Part shown: piece after piece, positions 16,812 to 25,504 of the stretch
Layout: each line of letters starts with the position of its first letter
How positions within the stretch are numbered: position 1 is the stretch's first letter
From: Pseudorhodoferax sp032153935
GTDB lineage: Bacteria > Pseudomonadota > Gammaproteobacteria > Burkholderiales > Burkholderiaceae_C
Length of the DNA stretch: 64,000 bases
Direction: 5' to 3'
NCBI RefSeq assembly: GCF_964253035.1
Contig: NZ_CAXUQL020000001.1
Location: 5,332,001 to 5,396,000, forward strand
The notes under the pieces: model-generated
Told to the model about the DNA's origin: nothing
Database searches by the model: none
What the model saw: the letters and a program-made list of their open reading frames with translations, nothing else
Made by a program: the position numbers and the translations under genes

Positions 16812-17978
16812 ATGACCATCGCACCCCGCACCCCCCCAATACAGAGCAAGCTGCCCAAGGTTGGCACCACCATCTTCACGGTCATGTCCGCACTGGCGAC
16901 CGAGAAGAACGCGGTGAACCTGGGCCAGGGCTTTCCCGACTTCGCCTGCGACCCGCTGCTGGTGGATGCCGTGAACCAGGCCATGCGCGAGGGCCTGAAC
17001 CAGTACCCGCCCATGGCCGGCGTGCCGGCGCTGCGGGAAGCCGTGGCCGCCAAGATCGAAGCCCTGCACGGCAAGCGCTACAGCGCGTTGGATGAGATCA
17101 CCATCACGGCCGGCGCGACCCAGGCGATCCTGACGGCCATCCTGGCCATCGTGCGGCCCGGCGACGAGGTCATCGTGCTGGAGCCCTGCTACGACAGCTA
17201 CATCCCGAACATCGAGCTGGCGGGCGGCACGGTCGTGCGCGTGCCGCTGGTGCCGGGCACGTTCCGGCCGGACTTCGACAAGATCGCCGCGGCATTGAGC
17301 GCGCGCACGCGCGCCATCCTCGTCAACTCGCCGCACAACCCGAGCGCGACGATCTGGTCGGCAGACGACATGCGCCAGCTCGAGGAGCTGCTGGCGCCGA
17401 CCGACGTGTTCCTGATCAGCGACGAGGTCTACGAGCACATGGTCTACGACGGCCGCGCCCACGAGAGCGCGGCGCGCTTCCCGGGCCTGGCGGCGCGGGC
17501 CTTCGTGGTCTCCAGCTTCGGCAAGACCTACCACGTGACGGGCTGGAAGGTCGGCGTGGTGGCCGCACCCGCGGCGCTGACGGCCGAGTTCCGCAAGGTG
17601 CACCAGTTCAACGTGTTCACGGTCAACACGCCCGTGCAGCACGGCCTGGCGCGCTACATGGCCGATGCGCAACGCTACCTGGCGTTGCCGGCCTTCTACC
17701 AGGCCAAGCGCGACCTGTTCCGCGCGGGGCTGCAGGCCAAGACCCGCTTCAAGCTGTTGCCCAGCGAGGGCAGCTTCTTCCAGTGCGTGGACATCTCGGC
17801 CGTCAGCGACCTGCCCGAGGCCGCGTTCTGCCAGTGGCTGACCACCGAGATCGGCGTGGCCGCGATCCCGCTGTCGGCCTTCTATGCCGACAACTTCGAC
17901 CAGCGCGTGGTGCGCTTTTGTTACGCCAAGGAAGACGCCACGCTGCGCACCGCGCTGGACCGCCTGGCCAAGCTGTAG
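16812..17978 (+). CDS. PLP-dependent aminotransferase (class I/II, methionine/kynurenine type)
   Basis: A 388-residue fold-type I aminotransferase resembling YbdL and related methionine or kynurenine transaminases. The N-terminal VNLGQGFPDFACDP is characteristic of this subgroup. ITAGATQAI binds the cofactor phosphate, NSPHNPSA holds the Asn near the PLP ring, ISDEVYEHMVYDG the Asp, and SSFGKTYHVTGWKVG the Schiff-base Lys (about K238). The C-terminal RVVRFCYAK carries the substrate carboxylate Arg. It starts 22 bp after cysB, so possible co-regulation with sulfur metabolism would fit a methionine transaminase; the substrate is not proven. Confidence 0.88.
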   Translation: MTIAPRTPPIQSKLPKVGTTIFTVMSALATEKNAVNLGQGFPDFACDPLLVDAVNQAMREGLNQYPPMAGVPALREAVAAKIEALHGKRYSALDEITITAGATQAILTAILAIVRPGDEVIVLEPCYDSYIPNIELAGGTVVRVPLVPGTFRPDFDKIAAALSARTRAILVNSPHNPSATIWSADDMRQLEELLAPTDVFLISDEVYEHMVYDGRAHESAARFPGLAARAFVVSSFGKTYHVTGWKVGVVAAPAALTAEFRKVHQFNVFTVNTPVQHGLARYMADAQRYLALPAFYQAKRDLFRAGLQAKTRFKLLPSEGSFFQCVDISAVSDLPEAAFCQWLTTEIGVAAIPLSAFYADNFDQRVVRFCYAKEDATLRTALDRLAKL

Positions 17979-18950
17979 TCAGCTCTTGGCCGCCAGGCCG
18001 AGCCGCTCGATGGTGGCCTTCTCGGCCGCGTAGCTCTCGCGCGCGAAGCGCGTGTAGTCCTCGGTGTTCTTGTAGATGATGGTCTGGTCGAACTTGTCGA
18101 AGGTGGCGAGCACGGCCGGGTCGTCCAGCGTCTTGCGGAAGGCGTCGTGCAGCACGCGCACCACGGCCGGGTCCATGCCCTTGGGGCCGCAGACGCCAAA
18201 CGGTGAGTCCGACACCGTCTTGTAGCCCAGCTCGTCCAGGGTCGGCACATTGGGCCAGCGCTTGGTGCGCTGGCTGCCGTAGGTGGCCAGCAGGCGCAGC
18301 TTGCCGGCTTCCACATGCGGGCCCCAGCCCGTGGCGTCGCTGGCCGACATCACGTGCTCGCCGAGCACGGCTTGCATGTTGTCGGCATTGCCCTTGAACG
18401 GCACATGCACGAGCTGGATGCCGGCGCGCTGCGCGAACTCTTCCATCGCCAGATGCGGGCTGGTGCCGGCGCCGGTATGGCCATAGGTCATCTTGCCGGG
18501 GTTGGCCTTGGCGTAGGCGACGTAGTCCTGCAGGGTCTTGATCGGCGAAGAGACCGGCACCACGAGGCCGAAGGTGTAGCCCGTGAGACAGGCGATCCAA
18601 GTGAAGTCCTTGAGCACATCGAACGACACCTTCTGCATGTGCGGGATGCGGAACACGCCATGCGGCAGCTGCGAGACGGTGTAGCCATCGGGCTTGGCGT
18701 TGACGAGCTCGATGGCGCCCAGGGTGCCGCCGGCGCCGGGCTTGTTGTCGATGATGATGCTGGTGCCCAGGGTGCGGCCGGCGCTCTCCGCCAGCGAGCG
18801 CATCACGGCGTCGGTCGAGCCGCCTGCGGGCCAGGGGCAGATGTAGCGGATCGGCCGGGCCGGAAAGGCCTGCGCACGCAACACGGCGGGCGCAGCCACG
18901 GTGGCCAGCGCGGCGGCGGAGCGGGCCAGGAACAGGCGGCGGTCGGTCAT
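17979..18950 (-). CDS. Tripartite tricarboxylate transporter substrate-binding protein (Bug/TctC family)
   Basis: A 323-residue periplasmic binding protein of the Bug family, greatly expanded in Bordetella and Comamonadaceae. The N-terminus TDRRLFLARSAAALATVAAP is a signal peptide with a twin-arginine-like RRLFL. The mature part has the family blocks FPARPIRYICPWPAGGSTD, DNKPGAGGTLGA and YGHTGAGTSPH. AAGGAG lies 6 bases before the ATG. No TctA or TctB membrane partners are adjacent, as is usual for orphan Bug genes. Ligand unknown; organic acids are typical. Its stop abuts the convergent aminotransferase stop. Confidence 0.92.
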   Translation of the reverse strand: MTDRRLFLARSAAALATVAAPAVLRAQAFPARPIRYICPWPAGGSTDAVMRSLAESAGRTLGTSIIIDNKPGAGGTLGAIELVNAKPDGYTVSQLPHGVFRIPHMQKVSFDVLKDFTWIACLTGYTFGLVVPVSSPIKTLQDYVAYAKANPGKMTYGHTGAGTSPHLAMEEFAQRAGIQLVHVPFKGNADNMQAVLGEHVMSASDATGWGPHVEAGKLRLLATYGSQRTKRWPNVPTLDELGYKTVSDSPFGVCGPKGMDPAVVRVLHDAFRKTLDDPAVLATFDKFDQTIIYKNTEDYTRFARESYAAEKATIERLGLAAKS

Positions 18951-19110
18951 GCAGTCTCCTTGTCGGGCAGTGGAAGTCGCCGCACTCTAGGGAAGATGCG
19001 CCTGCGTCCACCGTAGGAAAACCCTCACCGCCTGTCGCGCCCGGCACCTGCCGACGCCGCCTGGCCGCGCGCGGACGATGGCGCCATCACAACAAACCCG
19101 AGGGATGGCC

Positions 19111-19269
19111 ATGACGCTTTCGACGATTCTCCTGATCGTGTTGATCCTGCTGCTGATCGGTGCGCTGCCCTCGTGGCCGCACAGCCGCAACTGGGGCTAC
19201 GTCCCGAGCGGCGGCCTGGGCCTGGTGGTTCTGGTCGTCGTGATCCTGCTGCTGATGGGCAGGATCTAG
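19111..19269 (+). CDS. Small membrane protein of the DUF3309 type
   Basis: A 52-residue protein with two hydrophobic stretches (about 2-20 and 33-50) joined by the conserved loop PSWPHSRNWGYVPSGGLG, which marks the DUF3309 family. It is likely an inner-membrane hairpin protein. Function is not known; relatives are common in Proteobacteria. The ATG at 19111 is preferred over an in-frame ATG at 19105, because GAGGG at 19100-19104 gives a better spacing. It is divergent from the Bug gene and convergent with the next gene (4-bp gap). Confidence 0.85.
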   Translation: MTLSTILLIVLILLLIGALPSWPHSRNWGYVPSGGLGLVVLVVVILLLMGRI

Positions 19270-19273
19270 GGTC

Positions 19274-19912
19274 TCACGCCGGCCGCGCCAGCGGGTTCGG
19301 CGTGGGCCCGGCCACGCGGCGCAGCAGGTTGCGGTCGGTGTGGTGGAACGGCTGGTCCTGGCCACGGATCATGAGCACGGTGTCCTCCTCGTAGCCCCAG
19401 CTGCCGTCCTCGTGGATCTGCACCGTGATGGTGAAGCCCACGGTGCGGAAGTTGTTCTCCAGGAAGGGCGTCGAACAGATGCCCCAGTGTTCGTGGCCCT
19501 GCGTGGACTGCAGCGTGAAGCGGGCTGCGTCGGGCGCGGCGGTGCCGGCCGCCATCGCGGTCTGCCCGCGCGGGATCGTGAGCGTGTGCACCACGGCCCC
19601 GGTGGCCGGTTCCCAGAGCCAGTAGCCGACCTGCTCGTGGTAGGTCTTGACCTGGTCGGGCTTGGTGATGTGCGTGTGGTAGCGCAGCCCATACAGCAGC
19701 TGCGGCCCGTTGGTCACGGGGTCGATCGGCTGCAGGCTGATGCGCTCCACGTAGGCCTGCTTTTTCGGGCCCTCGGCCTTGGGCTTGACGTCCAGGCCGC
19801 GCGTGCCCTCCCAGACGCCGGCCATGGCGCGCAACGGGCCGAGGTTGGCCAGCGTGTCGAAGTCGACCGGATGGGGTTCGGTGTAGATGTCGGCGGGTTG
19901 CAGTTCGTTCAT
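19274..19912 (-). CDS. Nitrobindin-like heme-binding beta-barrel family protein
   Basis: A 212-residue protein resembling the FABP-like/nitrobindin group of beta-barrels. The family marks are the GVWEGTRG motif (about 47-54), YHTHITKPDQVKTYHEQVGYW and the C-terminal hydrophobic strands VGFTITVQIHEDGSWGYEED. These barrels bind heme or small hydrophobic ligands; the proximal His cannot be assigned safely here. No signal peptide is visible. I chose the ATG at 19912 because the longer start adds a stretch not typical of the family. A terminator belonging to sodB separates it from the upstream gene, so it needs its own promoter. Confidence 0.7.
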   Translation of the reverse strand: MNELQPADIYTEPHPVDFDTLANLGPLRAMAGVWEGTRGLDVKPKAEGPKKQAYVERISLQPIDPVTNGPQLLYGLRYHTHITKPDQVKTYHEQVGYWLWEPATGAVVHTLTIPRGQTAMAAGTAAPDAARFTLQSTQGHEHWGICSTPFLENNFRTVGFTITVQIHEDGSWGYEEDTVLMIRGQDQPFHHTDRNLLRRVAGPTPNPLARPA

Positions 19913-19946
19913 GGTCAAACGCTCGTTGGCTGGATCGCTGCACGCA

Positions 19947-19979
19947 AGCAAAAAAGAAGCCCCGCGCTGCGGGGCTTCT
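19947..19979 (-). terminator. Rho-independent terminator of sodB
   Basis: An 11-bp perfect GC-rich stem (19955-19965 with 19969-19979) with a 3-base loop, followed on the minus strand by TTTTT. It lies 23 bp past the sodB stop. Confidence 0.92.
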
Positions 19980-20002
19980 GTGCATGCCGGATTCCCGGGC
20001 GC

Positions 20003-20584
20003 TCAGGCGAAGTTGGCCTGCGCGAAGTCCCAGTTCACCAGCTTGTCGAGGAAGGTCTCGACGAACTTGGGACGCAGGTTGCGATAGTCGATGTAGTAGG
20101 CGTGTTCCCAGACGTCGACCGTCAGCAGTGCCTTGTCGGCGGTGGTCAGCGGCGTGCCGGCGGCGCCGGTGTTGACGATGTCGACCGAGCCGTCGGCCTT
20201 CTTGACCAGCCAGGTCCAGCCCGAACCGAAGTTGCCCACGGCGGACTTGACGAAGGCTTCCTTGAAGGCGGCGTAGCTGCCCCACTTGGCGTTGATGGCG
20301 TCTGCCAGCTTGCCGCTGGGTTCGCCGCCGCCGGCGGGCTTCATGCAGTTCCAGAAGAAGGTGTGGTTCCAGATCTGGGCCGCGTTGTTGTAGATGCCGC
20401 CGCTGGACTTCTTGACGATCTCTTCCAGCGTCAGGTTCTCGAACTCCGTGCCCTTTTGCAGGTTGTTCAGGTTCACGACGTAGGCGTTGTGGTGCTTGCC
20501 GTGGTGGAACTCCAGCGTTTCCTTGGAGTAGTGGGGTGCCAGCGCATCGATCGCGTACGGCAGTTCAGGCAGCTTGTGTTCCAT
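20003..20584 (-). CDS. sodB: Iron superoxide dismutase
   Basis: A 193-residue cytosolic Fe/Mn-family dismutase converting superoxide to O2 and H2O2. Metal ligands are H27 (LEFHHGKHH), H74 (IWNHTFFW), and the Asp and His of VDVWEHAYYIDY. The A68-Q70 stretch NNAAQIWNH places the outer-sphere Gln in the N-terminal domain, which is the Fe-type arrangement. There is no signal peptide. It lies 63 bp downstream of xseA in the same direction and ends in a strong terminator, so it is probably read both with xseA and from its own promoter. Confidence 0.96.
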   Translation of the reverse strand: MEHKLPELPYAIDALAPHYSKETLEFHHGKHHNAYVVNLNNLQKGTEFENLTLEEIVKKSSGGIYNNAAQIWNHTFFWNCMKPAGGGEPSGKLADAINAKWGSYAAFKEAFVKSAVGNFGSGWTWLVKKADGSVDIVNTGAAGTPLTTADKALLTVDVWEHAYYIDYRNLRPKFVETFLDKLVNWDFAQANFA

Positions 20585-20647
20585 GTTTTTTCCTCGTGGG
20601 TGGGTTGGAGAAATGATGGGGTCTGGTGGGACGCGGCATTGTAGGAA

Positions 20648-21949
20648 TTAAACGCGCCGGGTCTTCGTCACCTGCAGATCGGCCTCGCCGTCGGCAAGGG
20701 TAGCGCGCACGGCCGCGCCTGCGGGCAGCTGCGCCACGCTGGTCACGGTGCTGCCCGCCGCATCCGTGAGCCAGGTGTAGCCGCGCTGCAGCACCACGCG
20801 CGGGTCCAGCAGTTCGAGCCCGCGGGCCGCATGGGCCAGGGCCTGGCGCGCCTGCTGTGTGCGGCCCTGCACGGCGGCCTGCAGCCGCGGCCGCTGCATG
20901 TCGAGCCGATGGCGCCGCTGCGCCAGCTGCGTGGCCAGGCCATGCTGCAGGCGTTGCGCGAGCTGGGCCAGGTGCAGGCGCTGGCGGCTCGCGCCCTGCG
21001 ACGGGCGGCCGAGCCGGGCCGCGGCCTGGTCCAGCCGCTGCGCGCGCTGGTCCAGCGCGCGCATGGCGGCGTCGTGCAGGCGCGTGGCCATGCCGTCCAG
21101 CACGGCCAGCCAGACCTCGCGCGGCTGCGCCGCCAGTTCGGCCGCCGCCGTGGGCGTGGGCGCGCGCAGGTCGGCCACGAAATCGGCGATGCTGAAGTCG
21201 GTCTCGTGGCCCACGCCGCTGACCAGCGGCACCGGGCTCTGGGCGATGCAGCGCGCCAGCGCCTCGTCGTTGAAGGCCCAGAGGTCTTCGACCGAGCCAC
21301 CGCCGCGCACCAGCAGGATCAGGTCGATCGGCTGGCCCGCGCCAGCGCGCGCATGCGCGTAGAGCCGCTGCAGCGCGCGCACCAGGTCGGCCGGCGCCTC
21401 GGCGCCCTGCACCAGAGCCGGCGCCAGCAGCACGGGCACATGCGGCAGGCGCCGCCGCAGCGCCGTGACCACGTCGTGCAGGGCCGCCGCGCCCGGCGAG
21501 GTCACGAGGCCGATGCCGCGCGGCAGGGCCGGCAGTGGCCGCTTGCGCGTCGCGTCGAACAGGCCTTCGGCCTCCAGCCGGGCCTTCAGGCGCAGGAACT
21601 GCTCCATGAGCGCGCCGGCGCCGGCACGCTGCAGGCTCTCGACGACGAGTTGCAGGTCGCCGCGCGCCTCGTAGACCGACAGGCGGCCACGCAATTCCAC
21701 CAGGTCGCCATCGCGCGGCGAAAAATCGACCAGGGCGGCCGCGCGGCGGAACATCGCGCAGCGGATCTGGCCTTGCCCGTCCTTGATCTGGAAGTAGCAA
21801 TGCCCGCTGGATGCGCGTGAGAAGCCCGAAATCTCGCCGCGGACCGCGACGGGATTGAACTTCTGCTCCAAGGCCCCAGCAATGGCGCGGCACAGCGCCC
21901 CAACCTGCCACACAAGCGGCGCCGTTGCTGGACTCAGCGGGCCGTGCAT
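20648..21949 (-). CDS. xseA: Exodeoxyribonuclease VII large subunit
   Basis: A 433-residue nuclease subunit that with XseB degrades single-stranded DNA in both directions. The N-terminal OB-fold has VRGEISGFSRASSGHCYFQI, the central catalytic domain has GLVTSPGAAALHDV, LLVRGGGSVEDLWAFNDE and VSGVGHETDFSIADFVAD, and a long helical coiled-coil (about 265-395) follows. The start at 21949 begins MHGPLSPATAPLVWQVGAL. The small subunit gene xseB is not in the window. The 348-bp upstream gap separates it from divergent exbB. Confidence 0.95.
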   Translation of the reverse strand: MHGPLSPATAPLVWQVGALCRAIAGALEQKFNPVAVRGEISGFSRASSGHCYFQIKDGQGQIRCAMFRRAAALVDFSPRDGDLVELRGRLSVYEARGDLQLVVESLQRAGAGALMEQFLRLKARLEAEGLFDATRKRPLPALPRGIGLVTSPGAAALHDVVTALRRRLPHVPVLLAPALVQGAEAPADLVRALQRLYAHARAGAGQPIDLILLVRGGGSVEDLWAFNDEALARCIAQSPVPLVSGVGHETDFSIADFVADLRAPTPTAAAELAAQPREVWLAVLDGMATRLHDAAMRALDQRAQRLDQAAARLGRPSQGASRQRLHLAQLAQRLQHGLATQLAQRRHRLDMQRPRLQAAVQGRTQQARQALAHAARGLELLDPRVVLQRGYTWLTDAAGSTVTSVAQLPAGAAVRATLADGEADLQVTKTRRV

Positions 21950-22297
21950 GGGCTGACCTTTGCTGCAGTACAGCATTCGGCGGACGAATACTCCACAGCG
22001 CCGCCAGTAGGCACCGTGGCCCCCCTCAGGCACCCGATCCGCCCAGCACTTATGTGGAAGCGCCTTGATTTCATTGGTATTTTTTGTGCCTGCGTTTTAA
22101 TCAAAGTGTCAAAGAACCGCGCCAATGCTGGGTTTTGGCCGCGCGAACCAGAGTTCTTCACAAAGTTATCCACATCTCCTGTGGGTACTGTCCGACGGAC
22201 ACCGACAGACAGGGCTGGCGGGGCCGCCTGCGCATGGCGCCCGAAAAACACTGCGCCATAATCCGCGCGGCGTTCCATTGCCAGGGGAGATTTGCTC
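21950..22297. other. 348-bp divergent intergenic region between xseA and exbB
   Basis: No convincing gene. The middle (about 22070-22110) is AT-rich and may hold promoters for both sides. A perfect DnaA-box sequence is at 22166-22174. The plus-side end carries AGGGGAG (22284-22290), the ribosome site for exbB. Confidence 0.6.
22166..22174 (+). promoter_or_regulatory. DnaA-box consensus TTATCCACA
   Basis: The nine bases match the classic DnaA box exactly. Twelve bases later CTGTGGGTA is a weak inverted relative. A single box can occur by chance but the exact match lies in a non-coding promoter region, where DnaA can act as a regulator. Confidence 0.4.
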
Positions 22298-22933
22298 TTG
22301 TTTTCGATCATACAAGCCGCCGGTTGGCCCATCTGGCCTCTGATCGCGTGCTCGGTACTGGCCTTGGCCCTGGTCATCGAACGGTTCATCAATCTCAATG
22401 CGCGCCGCATCGTCCCGCCCAAGCTGCTGGAGGAGGCCATCACGGTGTCGCAGAAGTCCGTGCCCGAGCCGGGCGTCGTGACGCAGCTGGCGCAGAACTC
22501 GGCGCTGGGCGAGGTGCTGGCCAGCGGACTGCGTGCGCTGCACAGCAATCCGCGCTGCAGCGAGGACGACTTGCGCGCCAGCATCGAGAACACCGGCCGT
22601 GCCGTGGCGCACCGGCTCGAGAAGTACCTGACGGCGCTGGCCACCATCGCGTCGGCGGCGCCGCTGCTGGGCCTGTTGGGCACGGTGATCGGCATGATCG
22701 AGATCTTTGGCTCCCAGCCTGGTGCCGCCGCGGGTGCTGCGGGCAACCCGGCCCAGCTGGCGCAGGGCATTTCGATCGCGCTGTACAACACGGCGTTCGG
22801 GCTGATCGTGGCGATCCCCTCGCTGATCTTCTGGCGCTATTTCCGTGCCCGCGTCGACGGCTACCTGCTGACGCTGGAACTGTCGGGCGAGCGCTTCGCA
22901 CGCCACCTGAACGGCCTGCGCAAGAGCGCATGA
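22298..22933 (+). CDS. exbB: MotA/TolQ/ExbB family proton channel subunit
   Basis: A 211-residue inner-membrane protein. Three transmembrane segments (about 8-28, 110-135, 155-178) match ExbB/TolQ, with the TM2/TM3 region APLLGLLGTVIGMIEIF and ALYNTAFGLIVAIPSLIF. With ExbD it uses proton flow to energise TonB, or TolA if it is TolQ. Start is a TTG at 22298 about 8 bases after GGAG; a TTG at 22292 would add two residues. It is the first gene of exbB-exbD-lpxK and overlaps exbD as ATGA. No tonB is adjacent, so the energised partner is uncertain. Confidence 0.88.
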   Translation: MFSIIQAAGWPIWPLIACSVLALALVIERFINLNARRIVPPKLLEEAITVSQKSVPEPGVVTQLAQNSALGEVLASGLRALHSNPRCSEDDLRASIENTGRAVAHRLEKYLTALATIASAAPLLGLLGTVIGMIEIFGSQPGAAAGAAGNPAQLAQGISIALYNTAFGLIVAIPSLIFWRYFRARVDGYLLTLELSGERFARHLNGLRKSA

Positions 22934-23352
22934 ACTTCCGCCGCCGCGGGACGGAAGAGCCCGAGATCAACCTGATCCCGTTCATCGACGTGTTGCTGGT
23001 CGTGCTGATCTTCCTGATGCTGTCCACGACCTACAGCAAGTACGCCGAGCTGCAGGTCCGCCTGCCCCTGGCCAATGCCGAGGTGCAGCGCGAGCGCCCG
23101 CGCGAGGTGGTGGTGTCTATCGCTGCCGACGGCCGCTACGCCATCGACCGCCAGGCGCTCGAGGGCCGCAGCGTGGAGCTGCTGGTGCAGGCGCTGCTGG
23201 GCGCCACCAAGGGCGTGCAGGAGCCCATCGTCGTCATCAGCGCCGACGCCAGCACGCCGCACCAGGCGGTGATCACGGCCATGGACGCGGCCCGCCGCGC
23301 CGGCCTGCAGCAACTCACCTTCGCCACGCAGCGGTCCGCCAGCGGACGCTGA
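22930..23352 (+). CDS. exbD: ExbD/TolR family proton channel subunit
   Basis: A 140-residue protein with one N-terminal transmembrane helix and a periplasmic domain. The helix contains INLIPFIDVLLVVLIFLM, whose Asp is the proton-carrying residue of the family. The periplasmic part has the usual ADGRYAIDRQ and VVISADASTPHQAVITAMD blocks. Overlaps exbB by 4 bases. Together they form the channel that drives TonB- or TolA-type outer-membrane work. Confidence 0.9.
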   Translation: MNFRRRGTEEPEINLIPFIDVLLVVLIFLMLSTTYSKYAELQVRLPLANAEVQRERPREVVVSIAADGRYAIDRQALEGRSVELLVQALLGATKGVQEPIVVISADASTPHQAVITAMDAARRAGLQQLTFATQRSASGR

Positions 23353-23363
23353 GGCCGGCTCAC

Positions 23364-24359
23364 ATGCGTGGCTGGCTCTCTGCGTTGCTGCCGCGGCTGT
23401 GGCTGTCGCGCACCCTGGCCTGGCCGCTGTGGCCCCTGTCGCTGCTCTATGTGGCCGTGACCGGCCTGCGCCGCCTGCTCTACCGCACAGGGCTGCGGCG
23501 CAGCACGCGGCTGCCGGTGCCGGTGCTGGTGGTCGGCAACGTGGTGGCCGGCGGCTCGGGCAAGACGCCGGTGACCATGGCGTTGGTGCAGCGCCTGCAA
23601 TCGCAGGGCTGGCGCGTGGGCGTGCTCTCGCGCGGCTATGGCCGCAGCACGCGCGACTGCCGCGAGGTGCTGCCCGACAGCCCGGCCCAGGAGGTCGGCG
23701 ACGAACCCGCGCTGATCCGGCGCCACTGCGACGTGCCCGTGTTCGTGGCGGCGCGCCGGGCCGAGGCCGGCCTGGCCCTGCTGGCCCGGCATCCCGGGAC
23801 CGATCTGCTGCTCTGCGACGACGGCCTGCAGCACCTGGCGCTGGCACGCGACCTGGAGGTCTGCGTCTTCGACGACCGCGGCGTCGGCAACGGCTGGCTG
23901 CTGCCGGCGGGGCCGCTGCGCGAGCCCTGGCCGCGCGCCGCCGACCTCGTGCTGCACAGCGGCGAGCGGCCGGCCTTCGCGGGTTTTCGCGCGCGCCGCA
24001 GCTTGGCGGCGCAAGCGCAGCGGGCCGACGGCCAGCGCCTGGTCCTGGCCGACCTGGCTGACACGCCCGTGCTGGCGCTGGCCGGCATCGCCCGGCCCGA
24101 GCGCTTCTTCGCCATGTTGCGCGCCGCCGGCCTGCGCCGGCTGCAGGAGCTGCCGCTGGCCGACCACCAGGACTTCGCAGGCTGGCAGCCGCCCGCCGAT
24201 GCGCCGGCCGTCTGGCTCTGCACCGAGAAGGATGCCGTCAAGCTGTGGGCGCGCCACCCGGGCGCCTGGGCCGTGCCGCTGCTGGTGGAACTCGATGCCG
24301 ACGCCTGGCAGACGCTGGATGCACGGCTCGCGGCGCTGCGGCCGCCCCGGGTACCATAG
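23364..24359 (+). CDS. lpxK: Tetraacyldisaccharide 4'-kinase
   Basis: A 331-residue lipid A pathway kinase that phosphorylates the 4' position of the tetraacyldisaccharide 1-phosphate to lipid IVA at the inner membrane. The N-terminal hydrophobic helix (about 15-35) anchors it. VVGNVVAGGSGKTPVTMAL is the P-loop with its family-specific form, RGYGRSTRD and CDDGLQHLALARDLE are the other signature blocks. It lies 11 bp after exbD and 30 bp before the Trm112 gene, an order seen widely in betaproteobacteria. Confidence 0.95.
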   Translation: MRGWLSALLPRLWLSRTLAWPLWPLSLLYVAVTGLRRLLYRTGLRRSTRLPVPVLVVGNVVAGGSGKTPVTMALVQRLQSQGWRVGVLSRGYGRSTRDCREVLPDSPAQEVGDEPALIRRHCDVPVFVAARRAEAGLALLARHPGTDLLLCDDGLQHLALARDLEVCVFDDRGVGNGWLLPAGPLREPWPRAADLVLHSGERPAFAGFRARRSLAAQAQRADGQRLVLADLADTPVLALAGIARPERFFAMLRAAGLRRLQELPLADHQDFAGWQPPADAPAVWLCTEKDAVKLWARHPGAWAVPLLVELDADAWQTLDARLAALRPPRVP

Positions 24360-24389
24360 CGCCCTTTCGATTCCCCTCACTTCGACCCC

Positions 24390-24572
24390 ATGGACAGCAA
24401 GCTTCTGGAACTGCTCGTCTGCCCCGTCACCAAGGGCCCGCTGCAGTACGAACGCGAACGCCAGGAACTGGTGTCGCGCAGTGCGCGGCTGGCCTACCCC
24501 GTGCGCGACGGCATTCCCATCCTGCTGGAAAACGAAGCCCGCACGCTGAGCGACGAGGAACTGGGGCTGTGA
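24390..24572 (+). CDS. Trm112/YcaR family small protein
   Basis: A 60-residue Trm112-like protein. LLELLVCPVTKGPLQYER and AYPVRDGIPILLENEAR are the conserved halves. Only one Cys of the zinc-ribbon remains (C11), as in many bacterial YcaR proteins, so it probably does not bind zinc. Eukaryotic Trm112 activates methyltransferases; the bacterial role is not established. The lpxK-ycaR-kdsB order is conserved. Its TGA is part of GTGA, the start of the 47-bp hairpin repeat. Confidence 0.9.
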   Translation: MDSKLLELLVCPVTKGPLQYERERQELVSRSARLAYPVRDGIPILLENEARTLSDEELGL

Positions 24573-24616
24573 GCACCGCCGGGCCGCCCCAAGGTGCTCA
24601 GGACCGCAGCGCGCAG
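24570..24616 (+). repeat. 47-bp hairpin repeat at the trm112/kdsB junction (copy 1)
   Basis: This copy starts on the trm112 stop codon and agrees with 62819-62865 at 45 of 47 bases. TGAGCACC (24570-24577) pairs perfectly with GGTGCTCA (24593-24600) around a GC-rich loop. Read from the GTG at 24569 it is in frame with kdsB and encodes STAGPPQGAQDRSAQ. Confidence 0.85.
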
Positions 24617-24628
24617 AGCGAAGGCTCA

Positions 24629-25381
24629 ATGCCCCGTTTCACGGTGCTGATCCCGGCGCGCCTGGCCTCCACGCGCCTGCCGAACAAGCCGCTCGCGGCG
24701 CTCGGCGACGCGCCCATGGTGGTGCGTGTGGCACAGCGCGCGATGCGCTCCCAGGCCGCCCGCACCGTGGTCGCCTGTGACAGCGACAAGATCATGCAAG
24801 CCTGCGCCGCCCATGGCGTGCAAGCCATCCTGACGCGCGACGACCACGCTTCCGGCAGCGACCGCCTGGCCGAGGCCTGCGCGCTGCTGGGCCTGGACGG
24901 CGACGATCTGGTCGTCAACGTGCAGGGCGACGAACCGCTGATCGCACCGCCGCTGATCGACGCCGTTGCCGCGCTGCTGGACCAGCATCCCGAGGCCAGC
25001 ATGAGCACGGCCGGCCACGCCATCGACAGCGTGGAAGACCTGCGCAATCCCAACGTGGTCAAGGTCGTGTGCGATGCGCGCGGCCGGGCCCTGTACTTCA
25101 GCCGCGCCCCGATCCCGTGGTGGCGCGACGGTTTCGCCGAAGGCATCAACGCCCTGCCCCAGCCGGCGCCGCTGCGCCACGTGGGCATCTACGGCTACCG
25201 CGCCGGCTTCCTGCGCAGCTTCCCGATGCTGGCCCAGGCACCGATCGAGCAGACCGAGGCGCTCGAACAGCTGCGTGCCATGTGGCACGGCCACCAAATC
25301 GCCGTCCACGTCACCGAGCACGCGCCCGGTCCGGGCGTGGACACGGCACAAGACCTGGAACGGGTTCGCCAGCTGTTTTGA
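24629..25381 (+). CDS. kdsB: 3-deoxy-manno-octulosonate cytidylyltransferase
   Basis: A 250-residue enzyme making CMP-Kdo for lipopolysaccharide core synthesis. The N-terminal FTVLIPARLASTRLPNKPLA is the nucleotide-binding start, with CDSDKIMQAC, LTRDDHASGSDRLAEA, VNVQGDEPLI and HVGIYGYRAGFL as further signatures. ATG at 24629 fits the family start, but an in-frame GTG at 24569 overlaps the trm112 stop and would add 20 residues encoded by the hairpin repeat. Upstream genes lpxK and trm112 make this an envelope-biogenesis cluster. Confidence 0.94.
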   Translation: MPRFTVLIPARLASTRLPNKPLAALGDAPMVVRVAQRAMRSQAARTVVACDSDKIMQACAAHGVQAILTRDDHASGSDRLAEACALLGLDGDDLVVNVQGDEPLIAPPLIDAVAALLDQHPEASMSTAGHAIDSVEDLRNPNVVKVVCDARGRALYFSRAPIPWWRDGFAEGINALPQPAPLRHVGIYGYRAGFLRSFPMLAQAPIEQTEALEQLRAMWHGHQIAVHVTEHAPGPGVDTAQDLERVRQLF

Positions 25382-25504
25382 CGAACTGTTGCGCCGGGGA
25401 CTGACGGCCCCGGGGTGCATGCTATCCTTTGACGGAGAAGCACTGCGACAGCCTGCGCGCTGTCAGCGCTGCCGTCAACATCTACAAGCAATCCGAGGAC
25501 ATCC

